From: CBFIDA01 sp965661085
GTDB lineage: Bacteria > Pseudomonadota > Gammaproteobacteria > Comchoanobacterales > Comchoanobacteraceae
Assembly (NCBI GenBank): GCA_965661085.1
Contig: CBFIDA010000005.1
Span: forward strand, 1-64,000
Direction: 5' to 3'
Length of the DNA: 64,000 nt
The notes under the pieces were generated by a model. That model was not told the DNA's origin. It saw only the letters and a list, made by a program, of their open reading frames with translations, and did not search any database. The position numbers and the translations under genes are program-made. This document shows, one piece after another, positions 41,218-51,346 of the stretch; the stretch's first letter is position 1; each line of letters opens with the position of its first letter.

Positions 41218-43902
41218 ATGATCATGCTTGAAACCAAACAATCTGTGGCACAGCACGTGTGTGACAACAACCGTTTAGAAACCGAAGAGTGGCTGGCAGC
41301 ACTGCAGGGGCTTTTGCATTTTACCGATCTGGAGCGTGCCGCTTTTGTCATGCAGTGCCTGGTTGCCATGGCCGATCGTTTGGGTGTGCTCGACACCATG
41401 ACGCTTGCAGGCAGTTTCACCAACAGTTGTGACGACAAAGTGCCTGGGTTGCCCAAATGGACAGCAGCCGATCAAGCGGCCAGCAATTGGGTGCGTTGGC
41501 ACGCCATGGCCATGGTGGTCCGCACCAATCGAACCGCCAGTGAATTGGGTGGACACATTGCCACCTATGCGTCACAAGCTTATTTGATGGACGTTGGCAT
41601 GCATTACTTTTTCAAGGGCCGCAACAGTCAGCACAAAGAAGACTTGATTTTTTATCAGGGCCATGCTTCTCCGGGCGTTTATGCCCGTGCCTTGCTCGAA
41701 GGGCGGCTGACCCCAGATCAAATCATGCATTTTCGCCAAGAAACCGAAGGCAAGGGCGTATCATCTTACCCACATCCTTGGCTGATGCCAAAATTTTGGC
41801 AGTTTCCGACGGTGTCGATGGGCATTGGGCCTTTGTGTGCGGTCTATCAAGCGCGCTTCATGAAATATATGCAGGATCGTGGTCTGATCGCCGATCAAAA
41901 CCGGAAAGTGTGGGCGTTTTGTGGCGATGGCGAAATGGACGAGCCAGAATCCACATCAGGCATTGCCTTGGCAGCGCGTGAAAAACTCGACAATTTGATC
42001 TTTGTCATCAACTGTAACTTACAACGCTTGGATGGCCCAGTGCGTGGCAACGACAACATCATTGCCGAATTGGAATCACGCTTCCGTGGTGCAGGGTGGC
42101 GTGTCATCAAAGTGCTTTGGAATGGTGCTTGGGATGCATTGTTTGCGCAGGACAAGCATGGTTTGCTTGCGCGCACTTTGGCAGCGTTGCCAGATGGTGA
42201 ATATCAAAATCTGGCCACCAAAGGCAGTGCTTACTGGCGGGAACACTTTTTTGCCCAACACCCCGATCTTGAGGCCATGGTGGCCAACTGGTCGGATGCT
42301 CAGTTGAATCAACTCGGTTTTGGGGGTCACGATCCACAAAAAATCATTGCTGCGTATCATGCTGCTGTGCACACGAAAGGACGTCCTGTCTTGATTTTGC
42401 CTAAGACTGTCAAAGGTTATGGCATGGGCCCCTTGGGTGAAGCGGCCAACCCGACCCATCAACAAAAGAAGCTCCCAGGCGATGATTTGGTTGCATTTGT
42501 GCAACGTTTCAATTTGCTCCTCACCGAGCAACAAGCCAGAGATGCAGCGCTGGTGATGCCTGAAGAAAATGATGCTGGTTTGCAGCGCATTCGTGCTGTG
42601 CGGGCGCCATTGGGTGGCGGCATCCCTCAGAGAGATGCGACGTGTGCATCGCTCAAGATACCCGACCTTTCTGCATTTTCAGCCTTATTAGAAGGCACAG
42701 GTGAGCGCACCATCTCAACCACCATGGCCTTTGTGCGGCTGCTTGGGGTGCTGTTGCGTGATGCCAACATCAAGGATCGTGTCGTGCCCATTTTGGCCGA
42801 TGAAAGCCGTACTTTTGGTATGGAAGGGTTGTTCAGGCAAATTGGCATCTACTCACCTCAAGGGCAGCGTTACGAGCCCATCGATCGCAAACAAATGATG
42901 TACTACAAAGAGTCCAAAACCGGCCAGCTGCTGCAAGAGGGCATCAACGAAGCCGGTGCCATGGCATCGTGGATGGCCGCTGCGTCGTCCTACAGTTGTC
43001 ATGGTGAAGCCATGATCCCTTTCTACATTTACTATTCGATGTTTGGCATCCAGCGTGTGGGTGATTTCATGTGGGCCGCGGGTGATCAGCGTTGCCGTGG
43101 ATTTTTGTTGGGGGCCACATCAGGTCGCACCACTTTGGCCGGTGAGGGTCTGCAGCACAACGATGGCCACAGTCAACTTTGGACCAACAACATCCCCAAT
43201 TGCATCAGTTATGACCCCACTTATGCTTACGAACTTGCAGTCATCATGCAACATGGCATGCAAGAGATGTATGTTGACCAAAAAGATGTCTATTATTACA
43301 TCACCCTGACCAACGACAACATCGCCCATCCCCCGATGCCTGAAGATGCCGAAGCGGGCATCATCCGTGGCATGTATCGCTTGCAAGCCTCAAGTCTTGC
43401 GTCCGAGCAACCGGTCAGTTTGCTGGGTTGTGGTGCCATTTTGCCTGAGGTTGTCAAAGCTGCAGCCATTTTGGCCGATCGTTATCAAGTGGCTGCCGAA
43501 GTATGGAGTGTGCCAAGCTTCAATATGCTGCGTCGTGATGCGCAAGCTTGGCAGCGTCGTTGTCTGTTGTCACCGGAAGACGATCATGGCCAACCCTATG
43601 TTGCGGAATGTTTGGGGCAGGGAACTGCGCCTGTGATTGCCGCCACCGACTATGTCAAGTTGTTTGCCGAACAGGTGTCACCATTCATAGAGCGTCCGTA
43701 TGAGGTTTTGGGAACCGACGGTTTCAGTCGCAGTGACACCCGAGCCAAGTTGCGTCAGCACTTTGAGGTCAACAGTGATCATGTGGTGTATGCCACTTTG
43801 GTATCATTGGCCCGAACGGGGCAAGTCGATTGGTCGGTGGTGCGTGAGGCACAACAAGATTTGAACATTCAGGTTGAAAAACCAGATCCCATGTTTGCAT
43901 GA
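41218..43902 (+). CDS. aceE: Pyruvate dehydrogenase E1 component (homodimeric type)
   Basis: E1 decarboxylates pyruvate using thiamine diphosphate and transfers the acetyl group to lipoyl-E2. The single-chain gammaproteobacterial type is recognised by HYFFKGR, SYPHPWLMPKFWQFPTVSMG, the TPP motif GDGEMDEPES with NLIFVINCNLQRLDGPV, and the transketolase-like C-terminal part (ADESRTFGMEGLF, YIYYSMFGIQRVGDFMWAAG). About 894 aa, E. coli 887. Starts at 41218 or 41224 (GGGGCGA upstream) fit the E. coli N-terminus best; the frame opens at 41176. It heads aceE-aceF-lpd. Confidence 0.97.
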   Translation: MIMLETKQSVAQHVCDNNRLETEEWLAALQGLLHFTDLERAAFVMQCLVAMADRLGVLDTMTLAGSFTNSCDDKVPGLPKWTAADQAASNWVRWHAMAMVVRTNRTASELGGHIATYASQAYLMDVGMHYFFKGRNSQHKEDLIFYQGHASPGVYARALLEGRLTPDQIMHFRQETEGKGVSSYPHPWLMPKFWQFPTVSMGIGPLCAVYQARFMKYMQDRGLIADQNRKVWAFCGDGEMDEPESTSGIALAAREKLDNLIFVINCNLQRLDGPVRGNDNIIAELESRFRGAGWRVIKVLWNGAWDALFAQDKHGLLARTLAALPDGEYQNLATKGSAYWREHFFAQHPDLEAMVANWSDAQLNQLGFGGHDPQKIIAAYHAAVHTKGRPVLILPKTVKGYGMGPLGEAANPTHQQKKLPGDDLVAFVQRFNLLLTEQQARDAALVMPEENDAGLQRIRAVRAPLGGGIPQRDATCASLKIPDLSAFSALLEGTGERTISTTMAFVRLLGVLLRDANIKDRVVPILADESRTFGMEGLFRQIGIYSPQGQRYEPIDRKQMMYYKESKTGQLLQEGINEAGAMASWMAAASSYSCHGEAMIPFYIYYSMFGIQRVGDFMWAAGDQRCRGFLLGATSGRTTLAGEGLQHNDGHSQLWTNNIPNCISYDPTYAYELAVIMQHGMQEMYVDQKDVYYYITLTNDNIAHPPMPEDAEAGIIRGMYRLQASSLASEQPVSLLGCGAILPEVVKAAAILADRYQVAAEVWSVPSFNMLRRDAQAWQRRCLLSPEDDHGQPYVAECLGQGTAPVIAATDYVKLFAEQVSPFIERPYEVLGTDGFSRSDTRAKLRQHFEVNSDHVVYATLVSLARTGQVDWSVVREAQQDLNIQVEKPDPMFA

Positions 43903-43921
43903 ATTTGACTTTGGAGTCGAT

Positions 43922-45559
43922 ATGGAAAAGCACATCATCATCCCAGATTTAGGCGGTGCAGAAGGCGTCACCGTGATTGAGCTACTGGTGCAACCTGGTC
44001 AGACCATTGTACCTGAAGCACCTTTGTTGACCTTAGAGGGTGATAAGGCCACCATGGAGGTGCCCGCACCTTTTGGCGGTTGTGTGCAGTCCATTGCAAT
44101 CAAAGTTGGCGATACCGTATCTGAAGGGGATGTCTGCATGACTGTGACCACAGATGCCGAGACATCGGATGTGCCACCTGTGGCCACACCCGATGCAGCA
44201 ACTGCTCTGGATCCAGATGTCACCACCAACCAGACCGTGTGCATTCCCGACATTGGCGGCGCCGATGGCGTGGCGGTCATTGAGATCTTGGTTCAGGTTG
44301 GCGATGCTGTGGTTGAAGATCAGCCTTTGGTGACGTTGGAGGGCGATAAAGCGACCATGGAAGTGCCATCACCCTTTGCGGGGCAAGTGACCAACATCGC
44401 ACTCAAAGTTGGGGATACTGTGCAAGAGGGGCATACTGTCTTAAGCCTTGCGACCGTTGGCAAGGCTGCGGCGCCCGCGGTGCCTCCTGCGCCACAACAG
44501 GCCACGGCTGTACAAGCGCCATCTGTGCCGGCACAATCCAGCGCACCATCGTTGCCCATGGCGCCCGTCGACAGTGCCGCGTGCTTAGAAAATGCATCAA
44601 CGGGACCTGTTTATGCAGGGCCAGTGGTGCGGCGCTATGCCAATGTGTATGGTGTGGATTTGACGCGTGTGCGCGGCAGTGGCCAGAAGGGGCGGATCAC
44701 CAAAGACGATGTCACGCAAGCCATTCGTGCGATGGTGCATGCGGCGCAAACAGGTGCGGTGCACCACGGGGATGCACCGGCATCTCAGCCCAAGCCTGCG
44801 CCGGCCAAAGAGATTGACTTCAGTCGCTTTGGACCTGTGACACCGCAACCCATGTCAAAAATCAAGCAGCGTACAGGTACCTTTTTATCGACCAATTGGC
44901 AAACCATACCGCACGTCACCCAGCAAGACAGTGCCGACATCACGGCGCTTGAAACTTATCGAAAATCGCTCAACAGTGATTTGAAAGCGCAAGGGATCAA
45001 GTTGAGTCCTCTGGTCTTTATGATGAAAGCCGTTGCGGCTTGTTTGAAGCGACACCCAACGTTCAATGCGTCATTGAGTGGTGATGGCACCACATTGGTG
45101 CTTAAATCCTATTGTCATCTGGGTGTGGCCGTTGAAACACCCAATGGTTTGGTGGTGCCGGTCATTCGAGATGTGGATCAAAAAGACTTGGTCACGTTGT
45201 CTCAAGAAGTGGTCGCCATTGCAGAAAAAGCACGCACCAAAGGCTTGGCGCCCAAGGACATGCAAGGGGGGTGTTTCACCATCTCCAGTTTGGGGGGTAT
45301 CGGTGGCCAACATTTCACGCCCATTGTCAATGCACCTGAAGTCGCCATCTTGGGTGTGTCGCGTGCGCGGCAACAGCCGACATGGCAGGGTGAAGCCTGG
45401 TTGCCCACTTTGCAAGTGCCTTTGTCGCTTTCTTATGACCATCGCGTGATTGATGGTGCCGATGGCGCACGTTTCATCACCGATCTCGTGGCCACCTTGG
45501 CCGACATGGATGCCGATATTTTTCAAGTTCAAACCCCCATACATTCTACCGAGGAGTAA
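43922..45559 (+). CDS. aceF: Dihydrolipoamide acetyltransferase (E2 of pyruvate dehydrogenase)
   Basis: E2 forms the core of the complex and makes acetyl-CoA. There are two lipoyl domains, each with the modified Lys in EGDKATMEVP, joined by Ala/Pro-rich linkers, then the E1/E3-binding domain (AGPVVRRYANVYGVDLTRVRGSG, shortened here in mention) and the catalytic domain ending with DHRVIDGADG, which holds the active-site His. Length 545 aa; E. coli has three lipoyl domains and 630 aa. GGAG is 5 bases before the ATG, 19 bases after aceE. Confidence 0.96.
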   Translation: MEKHIIIPDLGGAEGVTVIELLVQPGQTIVPEAPLLTLEGDKATMEVPAPFGGCVQSIAIKVGDTVSEGDVCMTVTTDAETSDVPPVATPDAATALDPDVTTNQTVCIPDIGGADGVAVIEILVQVGDAVVEDQPLVTLEGDKATMEVPSPFAGQVTNIALKVGDTVQEGHTVLSLATVGKAAAPAVPPAPQQATAVQAPSVPAQSSAPSLPMAPVDSAACLENASTGPVYAGPVVRRYANVYGVDLTRVRGSGQKGRITKDDVTQAIRAMVHAAQTGAVHHGDAPASQPKPAPAKEIDFSRFGPVTPQPMSKIKQRTGTFLSTNWQTIPHVTQQDSADITALETYRKSLNSDLKAQGIKLSPLVFMMKAVAACLKRHPTFNASLSGDGTTLVLKSYCHLGVAVETPNGLVVPVIRDVDQKDLVTLSQEVVAIAEKARTKGLAPKDMQGGCFTISSLGGIGGQHFTPIVNAPEVAILGVSRARQQPTWQGEAWLPTLQVPLSLSYDHRVIDGADGARFITDLVATLADMDADIFQVQTPIHSTEE

Positions 45560-45562
45560 ATC

Positions 45563-46990
45563 ATGCAAAACAATACATTTGATGTCGTCGTATTGGGCAG
45601 TGGCCCAGGTGGTTATTCTGCCGCATTCAGAGCAGCCGATTTGGGCTTGAACGTTGCCTTGGTCGAGCGCTACCGCACTTTGGGTGGTGTGTGTTTGAAT
45701 GTGGGCTGCATCCCTTCAAAAGCACTGTTGCATGCTGCAGAACTGTTGAACGATTGTAAAGACATGCAGGCGCATGGCTTAAAAGTGGGTGATGTGTCTT
45801 GGGATGTGGATCAGTTGCGTGCCTGGAAAGAAAAAGTTGTGGGACAACTGACCGGTGGCCTAAGCCATTTGTCGAAGCAAAGAAAAGTCAAAGTGTTCCA
45901 TGGCGTGGGTCAATTTCATGATGCCAACACGTTGTCTGTCGACCAAGAGGGCCAAAAAGTGACGATCACGTTTCAACATGCCATCATCGCAGCAGGCTCA
46001 CAGCCAGTCAAACTGCCATTTTTGCCTGAAGATGACCGCATTTTTGATTCCACGGGCGCTTTGGCGCTCAAAAAAACCGATGGCACCATGTTGGTGCTGG
46101 GTGGTGGCATCATTGGCTGTGAGATGGCAACCGTCTACAGCGCTTTGGGCTGTGACGTGACCATCGTTGAAATGATGGATCAGTTGATGCCTGGTGCCGA
46201 CAAAGATTTGGTGGCCCCCTTGCAAAAGTTGATGACGCAGCGCGGTATCACGCTGAAGCTTGGTGCCAAAGTTGAGGCGGTCAAAGCAAGTAAAAAAGGT
46301 TTGGAAGTGACCTTTGAGGGTGTCGACAAACCGGTCATGTTTGATCAGATTTTGGTCAGTGTTGGACGTAAACCCAATGGCCATGCGATTGGTGCAGATG
46401 CAGCAGGTGTGGCGGTGGACGAACGCGGCTTCATTGCTGTGGATGCGCAGATGCGCACCAATGTCCCCCATATTTTTGCCATTGGTGACATTGTGGGACA
46501 GCCCATGTTGGCGCACAAAGCTGTGCCCGAAGGACATTTGGCGGCTGAGGTGATTGCGGGGCATCCTGTGAAATTTGACGCTTTGTGCATCCCTTCGGTG
46601 GCTTACACCGATCCAGAAGTGGCGTGGGTGGGATTGACAGAGACCGATGCCAATGCCCAGGGCATTGCTTATGAGAAAGGTGTTTTTCCTTGGGTGGCCA
46701 GTGGGCGTGCATTGTGTTTGGGGCGCACTGAAGGACTGACAAAAATTTTGATCGAACCCAACACAGGGCGTGTTTTGGGTGGGGCCATTGTTGGTCGTGT
46801 TGCAGGTGATCTAATCTCTGAATTTGCCTTGGCCATTGAAATGGGCGCCACAGCTGAAGATTTGGCCTTGACCATCCATCCACACCCCACATTGTCTGAA
46901 AGTGTGATGATGTCGGCTGAAATGGTTGAAGGCACCATCACCGATTTGATTGCTCCCAAGAAAAAGAAACGCCCCGAAGCGGTGATCTGA
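45563..46990 (+). CDS. lpd: Dihydrolipoamide dehydrogenase (E3)
   Basis: E3 reoxidises dihydrolipoamide with FAD and NAD+. The FAD motif VVLGSGPGGYSAAFRAADLG, the redox-active disulfide GGVCLNVGCIPSKALLH, the NAD site LVLGGGIIGCEMATVY, and the C-terminal catalytic HPHPTLSE are all present. Length 475 aa, like E. coli. GGAG lies 6 bases before the ATG and the gene starts 3 bases after aceF, so the operon is tight. As the only lpd seen here, it may also serve other 2-oxoacid dehydrogenases. Confidence 0.97.
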   Translation: MQNNTFDVVVLGSGPGGYSAAFRAADLGLNVALVERYRTLGGVCLNVGCIPSKALLHAAELLNDCKDMQAHGLKVGDVSWDVDQLRAWKEKVVGQLTGGLSHLSKQRKVKVFHGVGQFHDANTLSVDQEGQKVTITFQHAIIAAGSQPVKLPFLPEDDRIFDSTGALALKKTDGTMLVLGGGIIGCEMATVYSALGCDVTIVEMMDQLMPGADKDLVAPLQKLMTQRGITLKLGAKVEAVKASKKGLEVTFEGVDKPVMFDQILVSVGRKPNGHAIGADAAGVAVDERGFIAVDAQMRTNVPHIFAIGDIVGQPMLAHKAVPEGHLAAEVIAGHPVKFDALCIPSVAYTDPEVAWVGLTETDANAQGIAYEKGVFPWVASGRALCLGRTEGLTKILIEPNTGRVLGGAIVGRVAGDLISEFALAIEMGATAEDLALTIHPHPTLSESVMMSAEMVEGTITDLIAPKKKKRPEAVI

Positions 46991-47014
46991 CAATCGGCAA
47001 GGGCGAGGGGTCGC

Positions 47015-48322
47015 ATGAACTTACATGTGCAGGCTTCATCCTTACAAGGACGTATTGCTTTGCCAGGATCAAAATCGCAGAGCATACGCGCCATGTTGCT
47101 GGCCAGTTTGGCTGCGGGCACATCAAAGATTCGGCATTTGCCTGCTTCTCCTGATGTGGTGGCCATGCGTCAAGCTTGTGAACACATGGGTGCTGTTTGG
47201 CGTGAGGCGCCTGATGGTTGGCATGTGCGTGGTGTTGCCATGCGCCCCAAATTTTCACCCAACGCATGCATCGATGCTGGCAATTCTGGATTGGTGTTTC
47301 GATTCATGACCGCCATGGCTGTCATGTCCAGCACACCTGTTGTCATCACGGGTGATGCATCGATTTGTCGGCGACGTCCAATTCAGCCATTGCTTGCAGC
47401 ACTGCAACAGCGCGGTGCCCATGTCCGCCATTTGGCGCGCGAAGGTCATGCGCCTTTTGAGATTCATGGCCCAGTACAGGCGGGCCTTGTGACCATGGCG
47501 GGTCAGGATTCACAATGGGTTTCTGCCATGTTGTGGTTGGCTGCTTTGTTGCCTGGGGTGACAACATTGCATGTGCATGACTCTGGAGAGCGGCCTTGGG
47601 TTGATTTGACGTTGTCGTGGTTGAAACGTTTGGGGGTGCGGTACACTGCGCAGGACCATGAGGTGTACATCGTTCAAGGCGCACGCCCCTGGCCAGGGTT
47701 TGTGTATCAAGTGCCGGGTGATTTGAGTGGCATGGCTTATCCTTTGTGTGCGGCGCTTTTGTGCCCTTCGGTCATTGAGATTACCCATGTTGATTTGAAC
47801 GAGCCACAAGGGGACCAGCGCCTGTTGGATCATATACGAGCCATGGGCGGGTGCTTCACCATCGATGCGGCCCAGCAGAGGATTTTGGTGTCTGGGCCCC
47901 AAACCCTTCATGGCATCGATGTCGACATCAACGATTGTATTGATATGGTGACCATGCTGGCGGTGATGGGGGCTTTTGCGTCGGGAACAACCGTCATCAA
48001 AGGCGCTGCCATGGCACGTCATAAAGAGAGCAATCGATTGGCCGTCATGCAAGACCTGTTGACGCGTATGGGCGCGGTGGTGGCTTGCACGCAGGATGGC
48101 TTGATTCTTCAAGGTGGTCGTGTCCTGAGAGCGACTCAAGGACATGGATATCAAGATCATCGTGTTGTCATGGCGTGGGTGGTTGCCGCCCTGGCCATCC
48201 AGGGCGAGACCATCATCACAGACAGTCACTGGGTGCGCAAAAGTTTCCCAAGTTTTGTTTCAGACATGCAAGCTTTGGGTGCCAGCATGTCCCTGCACTG
48301 TCCCACGGGTATGAAAGCATGA
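47015..48322 (+). CDS. aroA: 3-phosphoshikimate 1-carboxyvinyltransferase (EPSP synthase), chlamydial type
   Basis: AroA joins shikimate 3-phosphate and phosphoenolpyruvate, step six of the shikimate pathway. The substrate motif LPGSKSQSIRAMLLASLA, AGNSGLVFRFMTA, RRRPIQPLL, GQDSQWVSAM and HKESNRL are visible. Several of these, with ERPWVDLTLSWL and KSFPSFVSDMQ, agree with what I remember of chlamydial AroA (SLRA, GNSGIALRF, ERPWFDLTLDWL, KESNR, KSFP) better than with E. coli AroA (KSVSNRALLLAA, NAGTAMRP). Length 435 aa. It starts 24 bases after lpd and its stop overlaps the aroK start. Confidence 0.93.
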   Translation: MNLHVQASSLQGRIALPGSKSQSIRAMLLASLAAGTSKIRHLPASPDVVAMRQACEHMGAVWREAPDGWHVRGVAMRPKFSPNACIDAGNSGLVFRFMTAMAVMSSTPVVITGDASICRRRPIQPLLAALQQRGAHVRHLAREGHAPFEIHGPVQAGLVTMAGQDSQWVSAMLWLAALLPGVTTLHVHDSGERPWVDLTLSWLKRLGVRYTAQDHEVYIVQGARPWPGFVYQVPGDLSGMAYPLCAALLCPSVIEITHVDLNEPQGDQRLLDHIRAMGGCFTIDAAQQRILVSGPQTLHGIDVDINDCIDMVTMLAVMGAFASGTTVIKGAAMARHKESNRLAVMQDLLTRMGAVVACTQDGLILQGGRVLRATQGHGYQDHRVVMAWVVAALAIQGETIITDSHWVRKSFPSFVSDMQALGASMSLHCPTGMKA

Positions 48323-48834
48323 TGGTGCTGGTGGGCCCCAGAGGGGTTGGCAAAACCACTTTGGGTCAATGTATGGCCATTGATCATGGTTGGCGATGGC
48401 AGGACTCAGACCAAGTCATCTGTCAGGATTTGGGGGTGTCAGCAATCCGGGATGCATACCAAACATTGGGTGAGCAAGCCTTTCGGCAACTGGAATCTGA
48501 TGTGATTCGACGCTGCTTGGCAAAAAATCTTGATGTGTTGACATTGGGTGGTGGTGCATTGGGACACGATGCAACCTGTCAAATATTGTTAGGGCATTGT
48601 TGTGTGGCATTGTCCATGCCCATGCACCAGTTGTGGCAACGATGGCAAAACACCCCACGGCTACGTACCTGGATCACTGGGCCACAATCGTTGGCATGTT
48701 TCAATGCTTATTGGCTAAGGCGGCAACAAGAAGTGGCATCGATACAAGTGTCATGGACCCTGGATGCCAGCCATTCACTGTGTGAACAAGCATCTTGCTT
48801 AAAAAAGTTCCGGTGCTGTTCGGTGCCTGGATAA
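48319..48834 (+). CDS. aroK: Shikimate kinase
   Basis: Shikimate kinase phosphorylates shikimate at O3, step five of the pathway. The 171-residue protein has the P-loop GPRGVGKTT, the DSD magnesium/shikimate motif, ESDVIRRCL, LGGGAL with the shikimate-binding glycines, and a lid region TPRLRTW. The C-terminal part is short and Cys-rich. ATG codons at 48319 and 48322 overlap the aroA stop, so translation is coupled. Neighbour order aroA-aroK matches aroA-aroL in chlamydiae. Confidence 0.88.
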   Translation: MMVLVGPRGVGKTTLGQCMAIDHGWRWQDSDQVICQDLGVSAIRDAYQTLGEQAFRQLESDVIRRCLAKNLDVLTLGGGALGHDATCQILLGHCCVALSMPMHQLWQRWQNTPRLRTWITGPQSLACFNAYWLRRQQEVASIQVSWTLDASHSLCEQASCLKKFRCCSVPG

Positions 48835-48933
48835 TGTCATTGCATCTTGCTGGGATGCCTGATGTTCAATTCAAGGCATCATGGTGATGCAACATGGGTC
48901 GAATATGGTGATCTTCTTTCAGAGTGGGTGGTG

Positions 48934-48962
48934 TTGACCTGTGGCACATATTATTCTATCTT
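48934..48962 (+). promoter_or_regulatory. Promoter of the 49061 gene
   Basis: TTGACC (48934-48939, 5 of 6), a 17-base spacer, TATCTT (48957-48962, 4 of 6). Transcription would begin near 48969, about 90 bases before the proposed GTG start. Confidence 0.6.
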
Positions 48963-49060
48963 ATTGGAGAGGGGGAGTTGTCGTCTTTAATTGATGCTTT
49001 GTGCTGGTTTAAGCGTAAGACTTTGACTCTTTGTGTCATGAAAGAAAAAGGAAAAGTGCC

Positions 49061-50698
49061 GTGCTGAAAGTAGAAAAAGATGTCGCATCGCACAAACAAT
49101 ATTTCTTCCCAATTCATTTTATTTCTCCGCTTTGGTCATATTTAGATAAACCAAAAATTCAGATTGAATCCATTCGGCACTCATATTTACGGGTGTCTGA
49201 CTCACTCTTGGATAAGCTTACAGCGTATGTTTCACAGGACCATAAAACGCAAAGTGCAACACCACTGGTGCCCCCCAACTCGGTGCGATTTTTGCCTGGA
49301 AAGGTCATCAGTTCTGCAATGTTGGTCGATACTTGTTCGCTTTTTTCAGACATCACTTCTTCTCAGACCATTGCTAAAAAACTTGAATGCCTCAACACAT
49401 TGAAAGATCAGCTGGATGAGGGGAGTAAATCCACTTTCAATCCACATCATGTTGGCCAGGTTGATGTCAAAACATTTTTGAATCTAGAAGCTGGGAAAAA
49501 AGCCATTGAAAAAGCTTTAGAGCTGCTTTTTCTGAAAATCACATCCATGGCAGAAAAGTTTGGATTCAATGCAGCAGTTGTCTCAATTGCTGGCAACAAC
49601 CTCAAAGAGATGATTTTTGATGATTCTGACAACAACAAATCATGGGAGGATTACATCAAAGCAGCAGCTGTAGAACATGTGTTTGAGCACCAGTGTCCGC
49701 GGCGTCTTAGAAAGTATGTCAATGCATGCCAAGCATTATTAGGAAAAAACATCACCAATAAAGATTATGAAAGTCTTGTGCGGATTGCATGGATGCTGAA
49801 TCGCATCAGTTCAAAGTTGAGGGCCAAAGATCTCGATTTTAAAACCACATTTTTCAATGCTTGGGCGAAGAGTAGTGTCATTACCAGTTGTACCAATACC
49901 AGGCCATTTGAAAAGATATTGAGCGACCTGATCGAGCGTGAACCGTGGCCACAAAAGATTCACAAGATGGTGTATCAAGATGAAATTGACCCAGACAAGT
50001 ATATTTCAAGAAGTACAGAAGATGTTAATCCAGAATCCAAGCAGAAGATTGCGGATGCAAAACCGGCATACTATCGTGCTTTGACGACATTTCGTCCGCT
50101 GTATCAACATTGGAGATCAACAGCGCTTCAAAAAAAATTTCTTCAGGACGGTTTGAACTTGGGATATTACAAAGATCAAGATATTTTTGCCAGCATACGT
50201 ACCCAATTGAAAGGCACACGCAAGCACTATCGACGAGAGCGGTCGCTCATAACATACGCATTTTTAGTTTCTTACATTGAAAGTTTGGAAAAAATATTCA
50301 GCAGTTCCACCCAAAAATTCACCATTGTCATGCATCATCGTACTGGTTTGTCTAAAGCGTTGTCCCGTTGTGCAGTCATGATCAATGCTCAATTGAATTT
50401 GCTCTTCAGATCTTTATTCAAAGATAAAGGTAGTCAAAAGGCATTTCCTTGCGTGCAGTTAAAGTTTACAAGCGATGACATGCTGGCCATGCTTGATGCA
50501 AAGCAGCGCCCCCTGGTAAAAGACGAACATGGCGCGCCTTCCACATCTGTTTCATCAGCACAGAGCCAGAGTTCAACAGAAATAAACCCGCTTGCACCCA
50601 TACCACAACCATTAAGCACACCAGATTTGCCATCGGTGAACGGGGCTGGAGTAAACGTACCGCCATGGATGTTGAAACAGGCAAAAGCCGCATTGTAG
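49061..50698 (+). CDS. Large uncharacterised protein, effector candidate
   Basis: An unrecognised 545-residue soluble protein, helical in character, with no signal peptide or membrane helix. The middle carries many Lys/Arg-rich amphipathic stretches (for example RLRKYVNACQALLGKNITNK); the last 50 residues are Ser/Gln/Pro-rich and disordered (VSSAQSQSSTEINPLAPIPQ), ending MLKQAKAAL. The GTG at 49061 is chosen because AAGGA lies 8 bases upstream; a TTG at 49031 is also in frame. The gene is AT-rich (24 G+C of 60 in bases 50161-50220) against its aro neighbours and has its own promoter, so it looks inserted between aroK and aroC. It precedes the response regulator by 69 bases. Confidence 0.7.
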   Translation: MLKVEKDVASHKQYFFPIHFISPLWSYLDKPKIQIESIRHSYLRVSDSLLDKLTAYVSQDHKTQSATPLVPPNSVRFLPGKVISSAMLVDTCSLFSDITSSQTIAKKLECLNTLKDQLDEGSKSTFNPHHVGQVDVKTFLNLEAGKKAIEKALELLFLKITSMAEKFGFNAAVVSIAGNNLKEMIFDDSDNNKSWEDYIKAAAVEHVFEHQCPRRLRKYVNACQALLGKNITNKDYESLVRIAWMLNRISSKLRAKDLDFKTTFFNAWAKSSVITSCTNTRPFEKILSDLIEREPWPQKIHKMVYQDEIDPDKYISRSTEDVNPESKQKIADAKPAYYRALTTFRPLYQHWRSTALQKKFLQDGLNLGYYKDQDIFASIRTQLKGTRKHYRRERSLITYAFLVSYIESLEKIFSSSTQKFTIVMHHRTGLSKALSRCAVMINAQLNLLFRSLFKDKGSQKAFPCVQLKFTSDDMLAMLDAKQRPLVKDEHGAPSTSVSSAQSQSSTEINPLAPIPQPLSTPDLPSVNGAGVNVPPWMLKQAKAAL

Positions 50699-50767
50699 AA
50701 AGTCTTGAAACATCGCTGCAATCTCTCTTGTGCATGACCATCATTTAAAAGTTAAGGAGGACTTTTA

Positions 50768-51178
50768 GTGTTGAAAACCCCACCTTTTACCACATCTTTT
50801 TTGTTGGTCGAGGACGACCAGGTTATTACATTTGCGACAAAAAAACTGCTGGAGATGAAGTTGGTAGATGTTGCGATTGATTGTGCAGGTACTGGTGAAT
50901 TGGCGAAAGATTATATCAGAAACAAGGCTTATGACTTCATTCTGCTGGATCTTGGACTGCCCGACATGCATGGCAGTGAATTGGCCGTTTATGCAAAAAC
51001 CAATGACAACAGTCGATGTCTGACCTCTAGCATTGTTGTGCTTTCGGCACATCAGATGATCGAGAATCATGATCATGAGGCGTTCAAACATGTTGAATGT
51101 TGCATCAGTAAACCGCTGACCACACAGTGGATTGACCGTTTGTTTGGTGCTGCCATGCTTCGCCATACGGCTGTTTGA
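50768..51178 (+). CDS. Single-domain response regulator (receiver only)
   Basis: A 136-residue CheY-like receiver. The acidic pocket is LLVEDDQ (Asp16, Asp17), the phosphoacceptor Asp61 in FILLDLGLPDMHG, Ser93 in VVLSAH, and Lys115 in SKPLT. There is no output domain, so it must act through a partner or as a phosphorelay intermediate. AAGGAGG stands 7 bases before the GTG start, an excellent ribosome site. It lies upstream of a cytoplasmic histidine kinase, probably its partner. Confidence 0.9.
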   Translation: MLKTPPFTTSFLLVEDDQVITFATKKLLEMKLVDVAIDCAGTGELAKDYIRNKAYDFILLDLGLPDMHGSELAVYAKTNDNSRCLTSSIVVLSAHQMIENHDHEAFKHVECCISKPLTTQWIDRLFGAAMLRHTAV

Positions 51179-51346
51179 CCCTTGACCTTGATAGACGCCC
51201 CAGATGTCTTGAGTCAGCATTTTGGTCTGAGCTGACAACCGTGGTGCTTTTGGACATTGTATTGCCTCTGATGATGGTGCACAGGGATGAAGCAAGCATG
51301 TGGGGCGATTGTCAGGCATCATCTTGACGTTTAAAAAAGGGAGAGC